Source of the DNA: Leucobacter sp. 7(1)
Lineage (GTDB): Bacteria; Actinomycetota; Actinomycetes; Actinomycetales; Microbacteriaceae
DNA: 63,434 nt
Assembly: GCF_900163635.1 (NCBI RefSeq)
Contig: NZ_FUID01000021.1
Coordinates: 1-63,434 of the forward strand
Reading direction: 5' to 3'
Of this stretch, positions 36,902-45,847 are shown piece by piece. Every line of letters starts with the position of its first letter. The first letter of the stretch is position 1. A program made the translations under genes and the position numbers. The notes under the pieces are model-generated. The model was not told the origin of the DNA, made no database searches, and saw nothing but the letters and a program-made list of their open reading frames with translations.

Positions 36902-36966
36902 ACGGCAGCGGAGCAGCCCAGGAGCGGACTTGGGGTGCCCGAGGGGTACGGGCGTAGGCTGGGCGG

Positions 36967-38064
36967 GTGAACCGCACCGACGCACCCAACTCCGCCGTAT
37001 CCCACACCGACGCACCCTCGGCCCCCTCCGTGGTCGCCCCCACCACGCGATCCTTCGCGTCGGACAACTGGGCTGGGGTGCACCCCGAGGTGCTCGCGGC
37101 GCTCACCGCCGCGAACTCCGGGCACGTGCCCGCCTACGGCGGCGATCCCTGGACCGCGCGCTTCACAGAGGTGGCCCGGGACCTCTTCGGGCCTGACGCC
37201 GAGGCGTTCCCGGTGCTCAACGGCACTGGAGCAAACGTGCTCGCGCTCCAGGCCGCACTGCCCCGCTGGGGTGCGGTGGTGTGCGCCCGTACCGCGCACA
37301 TCAACATGGACGAGACAGGAGCCCCGGAAAAGACCGGCGGCCTCAAAATGCTGACCGTGGAGACCCCGGACGGCAAGCTCACCCCCGAGCTCGCGGCCCG
37401 CGAGGCCTGGGGCTTCGGCAACGAGCATCGAGCGCAGCCGCTGGCGCTGTCAATCTCGCAGGTCACCGAACTCGGCACCTGTTACACCCCCGGCGAGATC
37501 CGGGCACTCGCCGACTTTGCGCACGAGCGCGGCATGGTGCTGCACGTCGACGGCTCGCGACTCGGGAACGCAGCGGCGCGCCTGGGGGTCTCGCTCGCCG
37601 CGCTCACCACAGAGGCCGGGGCCGACCTGCTCAGCCTGGGCGGCACGAAGAACGGGCTCCTCGGGGCAGAGGCCGTGATCGTGCTGCGGCCGGGTGCGGT
37701 GCAGGGCATGCCCTACCTCCGCAAGATCAACTTGCAGCTCGCGTCGAAGATGCGTTTCGTCTCTGCGCAGCTGCTCGCGCTCTACGAGGGTGGGTTGTGG
37801 CAGCGCTCCGCCGCACACACGAACGCGATGGCTGCTCGGTTGGCTGGCGGCATCGCGGAGCTCGCGGTTCCCGGCGTCGCCCTCGCCCAGCCTGTCGAAT
37901 CGAATGCAGTGTTCGTAACCATGCCGCGCGAGGTCGCCGCACGCGCGCAGGCCCAGTTCACGTTTGGCCCCTGGCCCGCCGCCCCCGACATGTATCGCCT
38001 CATGTGCGCGTTCGACACCACCGAGGCGGACGTCGACGCACTGCTCAACGCGCTCCGGGGGTAG
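36967..38064 (+). CDS. Threonine-aldolase-like PLP enzyme (beta-eliminating lyase family)
   Basis: A 365-residue fold-type I PLP enzyme resembling low-specificity L-threonine aldolase, which splits threonine or allo-threonine to glycine and acetaldehyde. Seen: SFASDNWAGVHPEVLAAL with the ASDN motif, VPAYGGDPWT, AFPVLNGTGANVLAL, the cofactor Asp in LHVDGSRLGNAAARLG, and Schiff-base lysine K228 in SLGGTKNGLLGAEAV. GTG at 36967 is the first start; the first 30 residues are Pro/Ser-rich and unlike the family, so a start closer to 37051 is possible. Stands alone, converging on the codB pair with a hairpin between. Confidence 0.88.
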   Translation: MNRTDAPNSAVSHTDAPSAPSVVAPTTRSFASDNWAGVHPEVLAALTAANSGHVPAYGGDPWTARFTEVARDLFGPDAEAFPVLNGTGANVLALQAALPRWGAVVCARTAHINMDETGAPEKTGGLKMLTVETPDGKLTPELAAREAWGFGNEHRAQPLALSISQVTELGTCYTPGEIRALADFAHERGMVLHVDGSRLGNAAARLGVSLAALTTEAGADLLSLGGTKNGLLGAEAVIVLRPGAVQGMPYLRKINLQLASKMRFVSAQLLALYEGGLWQRSAAHTNAMAARLAGGIAELAVPGVALAQPVESNAVFVTMPREVAARAQAQFTFGPWPAAPDMYRLMCAFDTTEADVDALLNALRG

Positions 38065-38100
38065 GACGTCCGGGCCCACCAGGCCCACCCAACGTTCCTC

Positions 38101-38160
38101 GCCGAGACCGCAATCTTGCACGTTCCCGGGCCCCCAAAGGTGCCAAATTGCGGTCTCGGC
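38101..38160. terminator. Convergent-gene hairpin, partly decayed relative of copies A and B
   Basis: A 14-bp perfect outer stem (38101-38114 with 38147-38160) encloses imperfect arms. The inner arm resembles the TTGGCACC part of the hairpins at 12730 and 32640. Lies between the threonine-aldolase-like gene and codB. Confidence 0.65.
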
Positions 38161-38211
38161 ACCAAAAGTGCAGGGGCCCAGGGAACAATCCCGGGCCCAC
38201 ACCCCAACCCG

Positions 38212-39525
38212 CTACGCAGCTACGCGGCGGGGCGTGAGGCGCGTCAGCAGCAGCGTGAGCACGAGCGCGGCGATGATCCCGATCACGGGAGGGATCCCGA
38301 TGCCGAGCTGGCCGGCACCCCACGCGATCCCGCACGAGACCACGTACACCCCCAGGTTGACCCAGTTGAAGCGCGGCAACGATTCCCCGACGGGCATCTG
38401 GGTGCGCCGCCAGCGCGCGAGGTAGTCGCCGATGATCACGCCGCCGAGCGGCGGGATGAACGTGCCCAGCAGGCCGAGGTACTGCGGCAGGTGATCCCCC
38501 ACGCCGAGCAGCGCAAGCACGGTGCCGATGATGGACCCGTAGATCACGAACTGCGTCTTGCTGGGGCGCTCGAAGAGCTCGGCCCCCGCGACGCCGAAGG
38601 AGTACGCAGCGTCGGCATTCGACTTCCAGAGGTTGCCGAACAGGAGGAACAAGCCCCAGCCGATCAGCCCAAGCTGGAACAGGACGAGCACAAAGTCGCC
38701 CTCACCGAAGGTGATTGCCCCGATCGCACCGAAGAAGATCATCAGGCCGTTGCCGATCAGGAACCCCACGACACACGCGATCACCGCCTGCTTGCCGCTG
38801 CGCCCGAAGCGGGTCCAGTTGGGAGCCTGCGTCCCCGCGGACACGAAGGTGCCCACGACCGTGGTGACGGCAACGGCGAGCGTCATTTCCCCGGCGGGTT
38901 CGATCGCGGCGAGGCCAGCCCAACCGCCGACCTCTTCCAGCGAGCGGAACATGACCCAGAACGCGAGAATCAGGATCAGTGGGGTCGAGATGAGAGACAC
39001 CCAGTACATGCCCCGGTAGCCGTAGACGGCAGTGGCGCACATCAGCGCGCTCACGGCGATCATGATGACGGCGCGTGACCAGGAGCTTTCCCACCCGAAC
39101 GCTTGGGCGGTGAGTTCGCCAATGGTACCCACGACCACGCCGTACCAGCCGATCTGGGTGCCGCCGAGCAGGATCGAGGCGAGCTTCGAGCCGCGGGTGC
39201 CCAGCGTGTAGCGGGCCATGACCACTGTGGTGAGCCCGGTGCGCGCGCCGATCCAGCCCAGCACGGCAACGTAGGCCCCGAGCACGAGCGAGCCGATCGC
39301 GATCACCACGAGCAGATCGCGCAGTCCGAAGGCCTGGCCGAGCGCGGCTCCCGCGAGCATCGTCGGGGTGAACACCGTGAAGCCGAGCAGCACGACCATC
39401 AGGGAGAAGAACCCCTTGCGGGCATGCCGGGGCACGGGCGTGACCGGGTAGTCGGCGTCGACTACCGGGGCATCGGCCGCGTCAGCGGCGGGAACGGGGA
39501 CCTCAGCGTCGGATCCGGCGCTCAC
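38212..39525 (-). CDS. codB: Cytosine permease (NCS1 family, CodB type)
   Basis: A 437-residue NCS1 symporter of the cytosine branch. Seen: a hydrophilic N-tail, then GFTVFTPTMLAGAALGQAFGLRDLL, ARYTLGTRGSKLASILLGGTQIGWYGV near residue 105, a central PNWTRFGRSGKQ and a C-terminal IPPLGGVIIGDYLARWR. About 12 membrane segments. It differs clearly from the two allantoin-type NCS1 permeases at the left end. GTG at 39525 overlaps the deaminase stop (GTGA), so uptake and deamination of cytosine are coupled. Confidence 0.92.
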   Translation of the reverse strand: MSAGSDAEVPVPAADAADAPVVDADYPVTPVPRHARKGFFSLMVVLLGFTVFTPTMLAGAALGQAFGLRDLLVVIAIGSLVLGAYVAVLGWIGARTGLTTVVMARYTLGTRGSKLASILLGGTQIGWYGVVVGTIGELTAQAFGWESSWSRAVIMIAVSALMCATAVYGYRGMYWVSLISTPLILILAFWVMFRSLEEVGGWAGLAAIEPAGEMTLAVAVTTVVGTFVSAGTQAPNWTRFGRSGKQAVIACVVGFLIGNGLMIFFGAIGAITFGEGDFVLVLFQLGLIGWGLFLLFGNLWKSNADAAYSFGVAGAELFERPSKTQFVIYGSIIGTVLALLGVGDHLPQYLGLLGTFIPPLGGVIIGDYLARWRRTQMPVGESLPRFNWVNLGVYVVSCGIAWGAGQLGIGIPPVIGIIAALVLTLLLTRLTPRRVAA

Positions 39526-40037
39526 GCGCGGGGCCCGATGCCCGCAGCAGCCGTGCCAAGCTCATCGGTTTCGACGCCGATGTCCTCGGCCCACACCTCG
39601 GGGCGCTCGTCCATCATGCGCTGCATGAGCGCAAGGCATGAGGGGTCTTCGGCAATCACCAGCTCGGTACCGTTGCTGCGGAGCCACTCCTCGGAGGCCT
39701 CGAAACTCTGGTTCTCACCGATGACGATGCGTGGGATGTCGTACAGGATCGCGGTTCCCGCGCACATGGTGCAGGGTGAGAGCGTCGTGTAGAGCGTGCA
39801 CTCGCGGTAGACGCTTGCGGGGAGGCGGCCGGCGCGCTCCAGGCAGTCGGTTTCGCCGTGCCGGATCACGCTGCCGTCCTGCACGCGACGGTTGCGGCCC
39901 ACTGCGAGCACGCGGTCCCCCTCGGGCCCGTGGTGCACGAGCGCCGCGCCGATCGGCACCCCGCCCTCGTCCCAGCCCAGCTGTGCCTGCTCGATGGCGA
40001 GGTCGAGGTATGTGCGGTCCGTGTCGTTCAGTGCCAT
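39522..40037 (-). CDS. Yeast-type cytosine deaminase (nucleoside deaminase fold)
   Basis: A 171-residue zinc deaminase converting cytosine to uracil and ammonia. Catalytic motifs: HGETDCLE near residue 64 (Zn His and proton-shuttle Glu) and TLYTTLSPCTMC near residue 90 (two Zn Cys). The C-terminus MMDERPEVWAEDIG closely mirrors yeast Fcy1, as I recall it, rather than the larger amidohydrolase-fold CodA of E. coli. ATG at 40037 is chosen over a longer frame because it aligns with the Fcy1 N-terminus. It is coupled to codB by a GTGA overlap, which supports cytosine as the substrate. Confidence 0.9.
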   Translation of the reverse strand: MALNDTDRTYLDLAIEQAQLGWDEGGVPIGAALVHHGPEGDRVLAVGRNRRVQDGSVIRHGETDCLERAGRLPASVYRECTLYTTLSPCTMCAGTAILYDIPRIVIGENQSFEASEEWLRSNGTELVIAEDPSCLALMQRMMDERPEVWAEDIGVETDELGTAAAGIGPRA

Positions 40038-40111
40038 GAGGTTAATCGTACTGCGGGATCCGCCCCGGCTCGGCACACCCCGCTCCGCTCCGCTCCGGCC
40101 TCACGACACCC

Positions 40112-40176
40112 ACGGAGATTCACGAAGATCACGGAGATTCTGTGCCGGATCCGGCACCTGGAGCGAGAATCTCCGT
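40112..40176. repeat. Interspersed palindromic element, copy 1
   Basis: A 63-bp element (40112-40174) begins ACGGAGATTC and ends with its inverse extending to 40176. Its core is the 16-bp palindrome GTGCCGGATCCGGCAC. A second copy at 45848-45910 differs at about five positions. It lies in the 223-bp gap between tctA and the cytosine deaminase gene and may end the tct transcript. Confidence 0.85.
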
Positions 40177-40260
40177 CGATTTCGTTCGCGCCGGATCGCG
40201 CTCGCGCCGAAACCCAGGAGGGTGCCCAGGCACACGGCCCGGACACCCCACAGGGCACGC

Positions 40261-41835
40261 TTACAGGCGCGCCGGATCCACCGCCTCAGCCGACGGCGCA
40301 TCGGCAGCCGCATTCGCCTCGGCCCGCAGCGCCGCACGGACCGCCCGCCGTGCCATGATCCGGCTCCGGATCGCAAAGCCGAGCACCAGCACCAGCAGCC
40401 CGTAGAGCACGAGCACGATCGGCCCCTGCACAAGCACGGAGAAGTCGCCGTTTGCGCTCATCGCCGCGTCACGCAAGCTCGTCTCAGCCAGTGGCCCGAG
40501 CACCATCCCGATGATGAGGGGTGCGATCGGGTAGTCAAGGGCGCGCATCAGAAAGCCGACCACGCCGATCCCGAGCAGCATGAGCAGGTCGAACACCGAA
40601 CCCGAGGTCGCGTAGATCCCAAACGCGCAGAACACCGTGATGCCCGCGTAGAGATAGGGGCGCGGGATCAGCAGCAGCTTGGCCCACAGCATCGCGAAGG
40701 GGAGGTTCAGTATCAGCAGCACCACCATCGCGATGAAGAAGCTCGCGAGTAGCGCCCACACAAGCTCGGGGGCACGCTCGAACAGCAGCGGCCCCGGCTG
40801 CAAACCGTACTGCCGGAACGCGGCGAGCATGATCGCGGCGGTCGCCGAGATCGGCAGCCCAAGCGCAAGCAGGGCACCCATCGCCATACCTGTGGTGGAG
40901 TTGCCCGCCGCTTCGGGCGCAGCGAGACCGCGGATCGCGCCCGTGCCGAACTGCGGGCGCTTGCGACGCGCGTCCAGTCGCTTCTCGACGCCGTAGGCGA
41001 GGAACGTGGGGATCTCGGAGCCGCCGGCCGGGATCACGCCAAACGGCAGGCCGATCGCGGTGCCACGCAGCCACGCCGGGGTGGCCTCGCGGAGCTCCGC
41101 GCGGGACAGCCATGGCCGCCCCTTCGGCCGGATCAGCGAGCGATTCGACACGTGCCGTTCCAGACACGCCACGTAGATCACCTCGCCGAGCGCGAGCACC
41201 GCGACGGTGACGGTGACGAGCGAGATGCCGTCGAACAGGTTGGGCGAGTCCATGGTGAAGCGCGGTGCCCCGGAGACCCCGTCGATCCCGATCACGGCGA
41301 TGCCGAGGCCGATGAAGAGCGCGGCGAGCCCTTTCACGGGGTTGTCGGTGACCACAGTAGAGGTCGCGGCGAACGCGAACACGGCGAGCGCGAAGAACTC
41401 CGCGGGCCCGAAGCGTGTCGAGAAGTCGGCGAGGGCGGGGGCGAGGAACACCACCACAATCGAGGCGATGAAGCCGCCAACAAACGCCCCGATCGCAGCC
41501 GTGGCGAGCGCCTGCGCCGCACGCCCATTCAGCGCCATCTTGTGCCCCTCGAATGTGGAGGCGATCGCTGAGGCCTGGCCCGGTGTGTTCATCAGGATGC
41601 CCATTGTCGAGTCTCCGAAGAGCCCTCCGAAGTACACCCCGGCGAACATGATGAACGCGGCCGTCGGCTCGAGCGAGAAGGTGACGGGAAGCAGCAGGGC
41701 CACCGCCATAGATGATCCGAGGCCCGGGAGCACTCCGACCGCGGTGCCGAGCAGACAGCCGATCAGGACCCAGAGCAGGTTCTGCCAGCTCAGTGCCCCG
41801 GCGAAGCCGTCGAGCAGAAGTTGCAGTGCTTCCAT
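40261..41835 (-). CDS. tctA: Tripartite tricarboxylate transporter, large membrane subunit TctA
   Basis: A 524-residue integral membrane protein with about 12 segments. Seen: the family motif LGTAVGVLPGLGSSMAVALL near residue 30, MFAGVYFGGLFGDSTMGILMNTPG near residue 75, the repeated GVIPAGGSEIPTFLAYGVEKRL motif, and EAAGNSTTGMAMGALLALG. With TctB and the periplasmic-type binder TctC it imports carboxylates such as citrate or aromatic acids using ion gradients. ATG at 41835 is two bases after the tctB stop. A longer upstream frame would overlap tctB and is rejected. Confidence 0.93.
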   Translation of the reverse strand: MEALQLLLDGFAGALSWQNLLWVLIGCLLGTAVGVLPGLGSSMAVALLLPVTFSLEPTAAFIMFAGVYFGGLFGDSTMGILMNTPGQASAIASTFEGHKMALNGRAAQALATAAIGAFVGGFIASIVVVFLAPALADFSTRFGPAEFFALAVFAFAATSTVVTDNPVKGLAALFIGLGIAVIGIDGVSGAPRFTMDSPNLFDGISLVTVTVAVLALGEVIYVACLERHVSNRSLIRPKGRPWLSRAELREATPAWLRGTAIGLPFGVIPAGGSEIPTFLAYGVEKRLDARRKRPQFGTGAIRGLAAPEAAGNSTTGMAMGALLALGLPISATAAIMLAAFRQYGLQPGPLLFERAPELVWALLASFFIAMVVLLILNLPFAMLWAKLLLIPRPYLYAGITVFCAFGIYATSGSVFDLLMLLGIGVVGFLMRALDYPIAPLIIGMVLGPLAETSLRDAAMSANGDFSVLVQGPIVLVLYGLLVLVLGFAIRSRIMARRAVRAALRAEANAAADAPSAEAVDPARL

Positions 41836-41837
41836 GG

Positions 41838-42494
41838 TCAGAACCCCCAACCCAGCACGCCCGAGGGAAGAGACATCCCGAGCACGATATCGAATGCGAT
41901 GTAGATGACGGAGCTCATGGTGAGGCCCACCACGAGGCTCATCAGGGGTTTGCGCAAACCAAAAGCGCGCGCCACGCTCGCGAACAGGAGCGCTGCGGCG
42001 ATAATCCACCCGAGCACCGGCAGGAGGAACGCGAACGCGAGAAACGGCAGCACGACCCAGGCGAGCGAACGCCAGTCAACGCCGACCGCTTTTCCGGGAA
42101 CGGGGGTGCCATCGGCTGCGGGATCGACCGCGGCGTGCGCTGCCTCGTGCTCGGCGGCCAGCAGCTCGAACGCGTCATCCCCCGTCCCGACCGTGCGGGT
42201 GCTGCTGCGGTCCGAGCGGAGCGCGGCACGCACCGCTGCGATCCCGAGCAGCATCGCGAAGATCAGGAGGCCTGCAGCGATCAGTCCGGGAAAGAACCGG
42301 GGACCGGGGAACGCCGTGCCCTCGGGCACGCGCATCGTGACCATGCCCACCACCAGGTAGGCGGCGAAGGCCGCAAGGAGCACCGGCATGATGAGGTCCT
42401 TGAGGAGCTCCGCGGTGCGGCCCCGGCCGGACTCGAGCAGGATCTCTTCTCCAACGACCGCGGACATCGCGGTGGGGTTGTTCGACGGCGTCAT
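41838..42494 (-). CDS. tctB: Tripartite tricarboxylate transporter, small membrane subunit TctB
   Basis: A 218-residue membrane protein with four hydrophobic segments, matching the TctB family: LIMPVLLAAFAAYLVVGMVTMRVPEGTAFPGPRFFPGLIAAGLL near residue 40 and the C-terminal LFASVARAFGLRKPLMSLVVGLTMSSVIYIAFDIVLGMSLPSG-like end. A hydrophilic loop of about 50 residues between segments 2 and 3 is longer than usual. ATG at 42494 overlaps the tctC stop (ATGA). Second gene of tctCBA. Confidence 0.9.
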   Translation of the reverse strand: MTPSNNPTAMSAVVGEEILLESGRGRTAELLKDLIMPVLLAAFAAYLVVGMVTMRVPEGTAFPGPRFFPGLIAAGLLIFAMLLGIAAVRAALRSDRSSTRTVGTGDDAFELLAAEHEAAHAAVDPAADGTPVPGKAVGVDWRSLAWVVLPFLAFAFLLPVLGWIIAAALLFASVARAFGLRKPLMSLVVGLTMSSVIYIAFDIVLGMSLPSGVLGWGF

Positions 42495-43558
42495 TGGCCC
42501 ATCTCCTCGTACAGTCGGGTGATCCGCGCGTGCTCGTCATCGAGGAACGGGGCGAGCTCGGGGCCCGTGATCACCTGTTCGGTCCAGTGGTAGCGGTCAA
42601 CGGCGGCGGACCATTCTGGGGTCGCGAGCGTGTCTCCAACAAGCTCAGTCAGCTCGTCCACCTCGTTGTCACTGATTCCAGCGGGGGCCGCAAGCATGCG
42701 CCAGTTCGCGAGCGTAATGTCATATCCCTGTTCGCGAGCTGTCGGAATGTCGATGCCGGGCACGGGTTCCTCGGCGACGAGCGCGAGGGCGCGCAGTCGC
42801 CCGGACTCAATCTGGTCGATGTTGTCCGGGTAGCCGCCCGCAGCGGCCTGCGCGGTGCCGTTGAGGAGCGCGGCAACGGCTTCGCCTCCGCCGTCGGAGG
42901 AAATGTAGTTAGTCTGCACAGGATCGAGCCCGGCGGCGAGCGCCAGATCGGTCACAACGAGCTGATCGAACGATCCGCCGCCGGTCCACGGGACCGCCCC
43001 CGGGTCCTGCCGCCACGCGGAGACAAGTTCCTCGAGCGTCGCGTAGGGCGAGTCGGCTGGGACGACGATCACGTCGTACTCCTCGAACAACACAGCGAGC
43101 GGCGTGACGTCGTCGAGCGTCGCGGCCGAGTCGTACTGGATCGTCGCCGCGAGCAGCCCCGTTCCGCCGACGAGCAGCGTGTTTGCGCGCCCCTCAAGAC
43201 GGGTCATGTTCCCGAGCGCGATCGTGCCTCCGGCACCGGGCATGTTGACAACCTGCACGTTGGCGGCGAGGCCGTTGGCGCGCTGTGTCTGCTGCATTTC
43301 ACGGGCCACGGTGTCCCATCCGCCGCCCGCTGCCGCGGGGGCGACGATCGTGAGGGACGAGTGGATATCTTGGCCCGCATTGGCCGAGCTGATCGATCCA
43401 AACGATGCGACGCCGATCAGTGTGGCGGCGATGACGCCACCGACGAGACGCCCGGCGACGCGCCCCGGCGGACGCCCCGGCGGGGACTGGGCTTCCGTGG
43501 CCGAACCGGCCTCGTGTGGGACCGGAGACAGGGGTGTCCCCGTGTGCGGTGCGTTCAC
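42491..43558 (-). CDS. tctC: Tripartite tricarboxylate transporter substrate-binding protein TctC
   Basis: A 355-residue extracytoplasmic solute receptor of the Bug/TctC family. Residues 1-35 are a Pro-rich cytoplasmic tail, then the hydrophobic signal/anchor RLVGGVIAATLIGVASFG, ending SSANA, probably cleaved before GQDIHSS. The mature domain shows IVAPAAAGGGWDTVAREMQ and VVNMPGAGGTIALG, the two carboxylate-binding loops. Substrate cannot be read off; Bug proteins bind diverse carboxylates and amides. GTG at 43558 has AAAGGAG upstream. First gene of tctCBA and divergent from the CitA/CitB-type two-component genes, which likely control it. Confidence 0.92.
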   Translation of the reverse strand: MNAPHTGTPLSPVPHEAGSATEAQSPPGRPPGRVAGRLVGGVIAATLIGVASFGSISSANAGQDIHSSLTIVAPAAAGGGWDTVAREMQQTQRANGLAANVQVVNMPGAGGTIALGNMTRLEGRANTLLVGGTGLLAATIQYDSAATLDDVTPLAVLFEEYDVIVVPADSPYATLEELVSAWRQDPGAVPWTGGGSFDQLVVTDLALAAGLDPVQTNYISSDGGGEAVAALLNGTAQAAAGGYPDNIDQIESGRLRALALVAEEPVPGIDIPTAREQGYDITLANWRMLAAPAGISDNEVDELTELVGDTLATPEWSAAVDRYHWTEQVITGPELAPFLDDEHARITRLYEEMGQ

Positions 43559-43730
43559 TGCATCACTCCTTTGTGAGGGCGCGTGGGCGCCGAGGTGAGG
43601 GCACCACCCTGACAGGCCGCCGTCCCGGGCGCGGCCCCGTCGCGGCTTTTCCGTCTTTGATGCTCACAACACCGCGGCCTGCGCGCCTCCCCGACGCTTA
43701 GACTGTGACGGCAATGAGGAGGCTCCACGA

Positions 43731-44969
43731 ATGACAAGGGTGTCGACACCGCGCGGTGTCCGGCTCGCGCTGCTGTTTCTCCCCACGGTGATCGTCTGCA
43801 CGGCGGTCGTGGTGACCGCGAGCATCGCGTTTGCCGTGCAGGAGCGCAGCATCCGCTCGGTCACGGCAGATCGGGTCTCCGACGTCGCTTCAAGTCTGGC
43901 CGAGCTCGCGCAGGTCCGAGACGCCCTGGGGCGCGCCCACGAGGATCGAAACGTGGCAACCCGTGATTTACAGCCGCTCGCTACGGTCGTTGAGCGCGCA
44001 GCCGGGGTGGACTACGTCGTGATCTCTGACGAGGAGCAGATCCGGATCACCCACCCCACCCCCAGCGAACGGGGCGAGCGGCTCTCGACCGACAACGCTG
44101 CTGTGCTCGCCGGGGAGCCGTTCCTGGGAACCGAGACTGGCACGATCGGCACAACTCTCCGGGCGAAAGTCCCGGTTCGTGACGACACCGGAGAGGTGAT
44201 TGGTTCGCTCTCGGTGGGGATCTTAGAGAGCCGGATCGACGAGGACTACGCGCAGGCACTGAACGAGCTGTTGCCCTGGGTGATCGGCGCGCTCCTCGCC
44301 GGCACCCTGGCGAGCTCGGGGATCGCGGCACTCTGGGAACGACGGTTCCGCAGGCTCGATGAGGCCGCGCGCGAGTCCGCCGAACTGCGACGCACCGCGG
44401 CAGCGCTGCGGGAGCAGTCACACGAGTTCCACACGCGACTCCACGTGATCCACGGGCTTGTTTCTCACGGGGACACGAGCACCGCGCTCTCCTATATCGG
44501 CGGGATCGCTCCCGTGGTCACCGGTCAGGAGGAAGAGTCATTGCCGGATCAGCCGCTGCTCCGCGCCACGGTGGATGTCCTCCGCGCTGAGCTGGGCGCG
44601 CACGGCGCGCGGCTTGAAACAGAGCTGCGTGTTGTCTCAGTGGTGGACGAGGAGGTCACCCTGGTGCTGGCGAATCTGTGCCGCAACGCGGGTGAGGCCG
44701 GGGCGTCCGTGGTGCGTTGCGTGCTCACGGAACACGACGGGCGGTTTTTCGGGGAAGTTTCGGACAACGGCACGGGCGTGGCCGAAGGGGAGGCCGAGCG
44801 GGTATTCACACGCGGGGTCTCGTCAAAGCGGGATGCGTCGGGCTTCGGGCGCGGGATCGGGCTTGAACTTGTGCGTCGCACCGTTGCGGACCGCGGGGGC
44901 GCCGTCGAGTTGGGCAAGGCGAAACTCGGCGGCGCTCGTTTCCGCTTCGAGATGCGGGTGCTCCGGTGA
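43731..44969 (+). CDS. CitA/DcuS-type sensor histidine kinase
   Basis: A 412-residue kinase for external carboxylates. Order: transmembrane segment 1 (LALLFLPTVIVCTAVVVTASIAFAV), an extracytoplasmic PAS/Cache domain (about residues 45-175) with VERAAGVDYVVISDEEQIRITHPTP, a second membrane segment near residue 190, then the phospho box REQSHEFHTRLHVIHGLV. The HATPase domain has NLCRNAGEAG, SDNGTGV and GRGIGLELVRR. ATG at 43731 follows GAGGAGG. Divergent from tctCBA across 172 bp that include a TAGACT -10-like box near 43698. The response regulator overlaps its end by four bases. Confidence 0.92.
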   Translation: MTRVSTPRGVRLALLFLPTVIVCTAVVVTASIAFAVQERSIRSVTADRVSDVASSLAELAQVRDALGRAHEDRNVATRDLQPLATVVERAAGVDYVVISDEEQIRITHPTPSERGERLSTDNAAVLAGEPFLGTETGTIGTTLRAKVPVRDDTGEVIGSLSVGILESRIDEDYAQALNELLPWVIGALLAGTLASSGIAALWERRFRRLDEAARESAELRRTAAALREQSHEFHTRLHVIHGLVSHGDTSTALSYIGGIAPVVTGQEEESLPDQPLLRATVDVLRAELGAHGARLETELRVVSVVDEEVTLVLANLCRNAGEAGASVVRCVLTEHDGRFFGEVSDNGTGVAEGEAERVFTRGVSSKRDASGFGRGIGLELVRRTVADRGGAVELGKAKLGGARFRFEMRVLR

Positions 44970-45730
44970 CCGCGGGGACTGGAATCCGCGTCCTCGTGGT
45001 GGATGACGATGCGGGCGCTCGCGTGCTGCACAGCCGCTTCGTTGACGGCGCGCCTGGCTTCACGCTCGTCTCGGCTGTTGGAACCGGGCGGTCGGCTGTG
45101 GAGTACGGTCTCAGCGGGGGGATCGATCTCATCCTGCTCGACATGCGGTTGCCGGACATCAGTGGGGTCGAGGTGCTGCATCGGCTGCGCGCATCCGCAG
45201 CGCACTCCCCGGACGTGCTGGTGATCAGTTCTTCGCAGGATCGCGTCACGGTGCGACAGGCGCTCGCGGGCCATGTGATCGGGTATCTCGTGAAGCCGTT
45301 TACCGCCGAAGCCGTGCACGCACGACTAGCCACCTACCGAGCAGAGCATGAGCGGCGCGCGGCCGCTGCGACGTGTACTGCACCAGGCGCTGGACGCACC
45401 GAAATCCGCGAGGTGCCGCTGGGGCAGGGCGAGATCGACCGCCTCCTCGCCACTGGGAGGATCGCCACAGGGCCGGCGGGCAGGGCCCGGCCTGGCCCGC
45501 TACCGAAGGGGATCTCCGCGGTGACCCTCGAACGTGTGCTGGCCGCGCTCGATCCAGTAGCCCCGCTGACCGTTGCAGGCCTTGCCGCGGCGAGCCAGAT
45601 CTCCGTCCCGACCGCACGCCGGTATCTGGACCACCTGATCAGCCGTGGTGCGATCGATATCGCCCACCGCTACGGCAAGCGCGGCCGCCCCGAGGTCCTG
45701 TACCGGCTGGTCCCTGCGCCCGAGGAGTAG
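44966..45730 (+). CDS. CitB/DcuR-type response regulator
   Basis: A 254-residue regulator. Receiver domain with LVVDDDAGARVLHSRFV, phospho-Asp in LILLDMRLPDISGVEVL near residue 56, and GYLVKPFTAEAV. A linker follows, then a C-terminal winged helix-turn-helix (APLTVAGLAAASQISVPTARRYLDHLISRG), as in CitB/DcuR proteins. GTG at 44966 overlaps the kinase stop. It probably activates tctCBA when the kinase detects the carboxylate. Followed by a repeat-rich 271-bp convergent gap. Confidence 0.92.
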   Translation: MTAGTGIRVLVVDDDAGARVLHSRFVDGAPGFTLVSAVGTGRSAVEYGLSGGIDLILLDMRLPDISGVEVLHRLRASAAHSPDVLVISSSQDRVTVRQALAGHVIGYLVKPFTAEAVHARLATYRAEHERRAAAATCTAPGAGRTEIREVPLGQGEIDRLLATGRIATGPAGRARPGPLPKGISAVTLERVLAALDPVAPLTVAGLAAASQISVPTARRYLDHLISRGAIDIAHRYGKRGRPEVLYRLVPAPEE

Positions 45731-45801
45731 CGCGCACGCACGCCGTCCACCCTGCGCTCCCGTGCGCGCTGTGCCACCCGTGCGAGCTGTGTCACCCGTG
45801 C

Positions 45802-45837
45802 GCGCTGTGTGAGCTGTGTGAGCTGTGTGAGCTGTGT
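45802..45837. repeat. 9-bp tandem repeat
   Basis: GAGCTGTGT occurs three times exactly (45811-45837) after a degenerate copy at 45802-45810. Just upstream, longer related units contain CACCCGTGCG. Part of a repeat-dense intergenic region with no gene. Confidence 0.85.
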
Positions 45838-45847
45838 GACCGAATCG

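Noticed and set aside
36719..37015. N-terminal extension of the ABC ATPase
   Set aside because: It would translate a palindrome and run opposite the next gene's start. The family N-terminus begins at 36718/36715.
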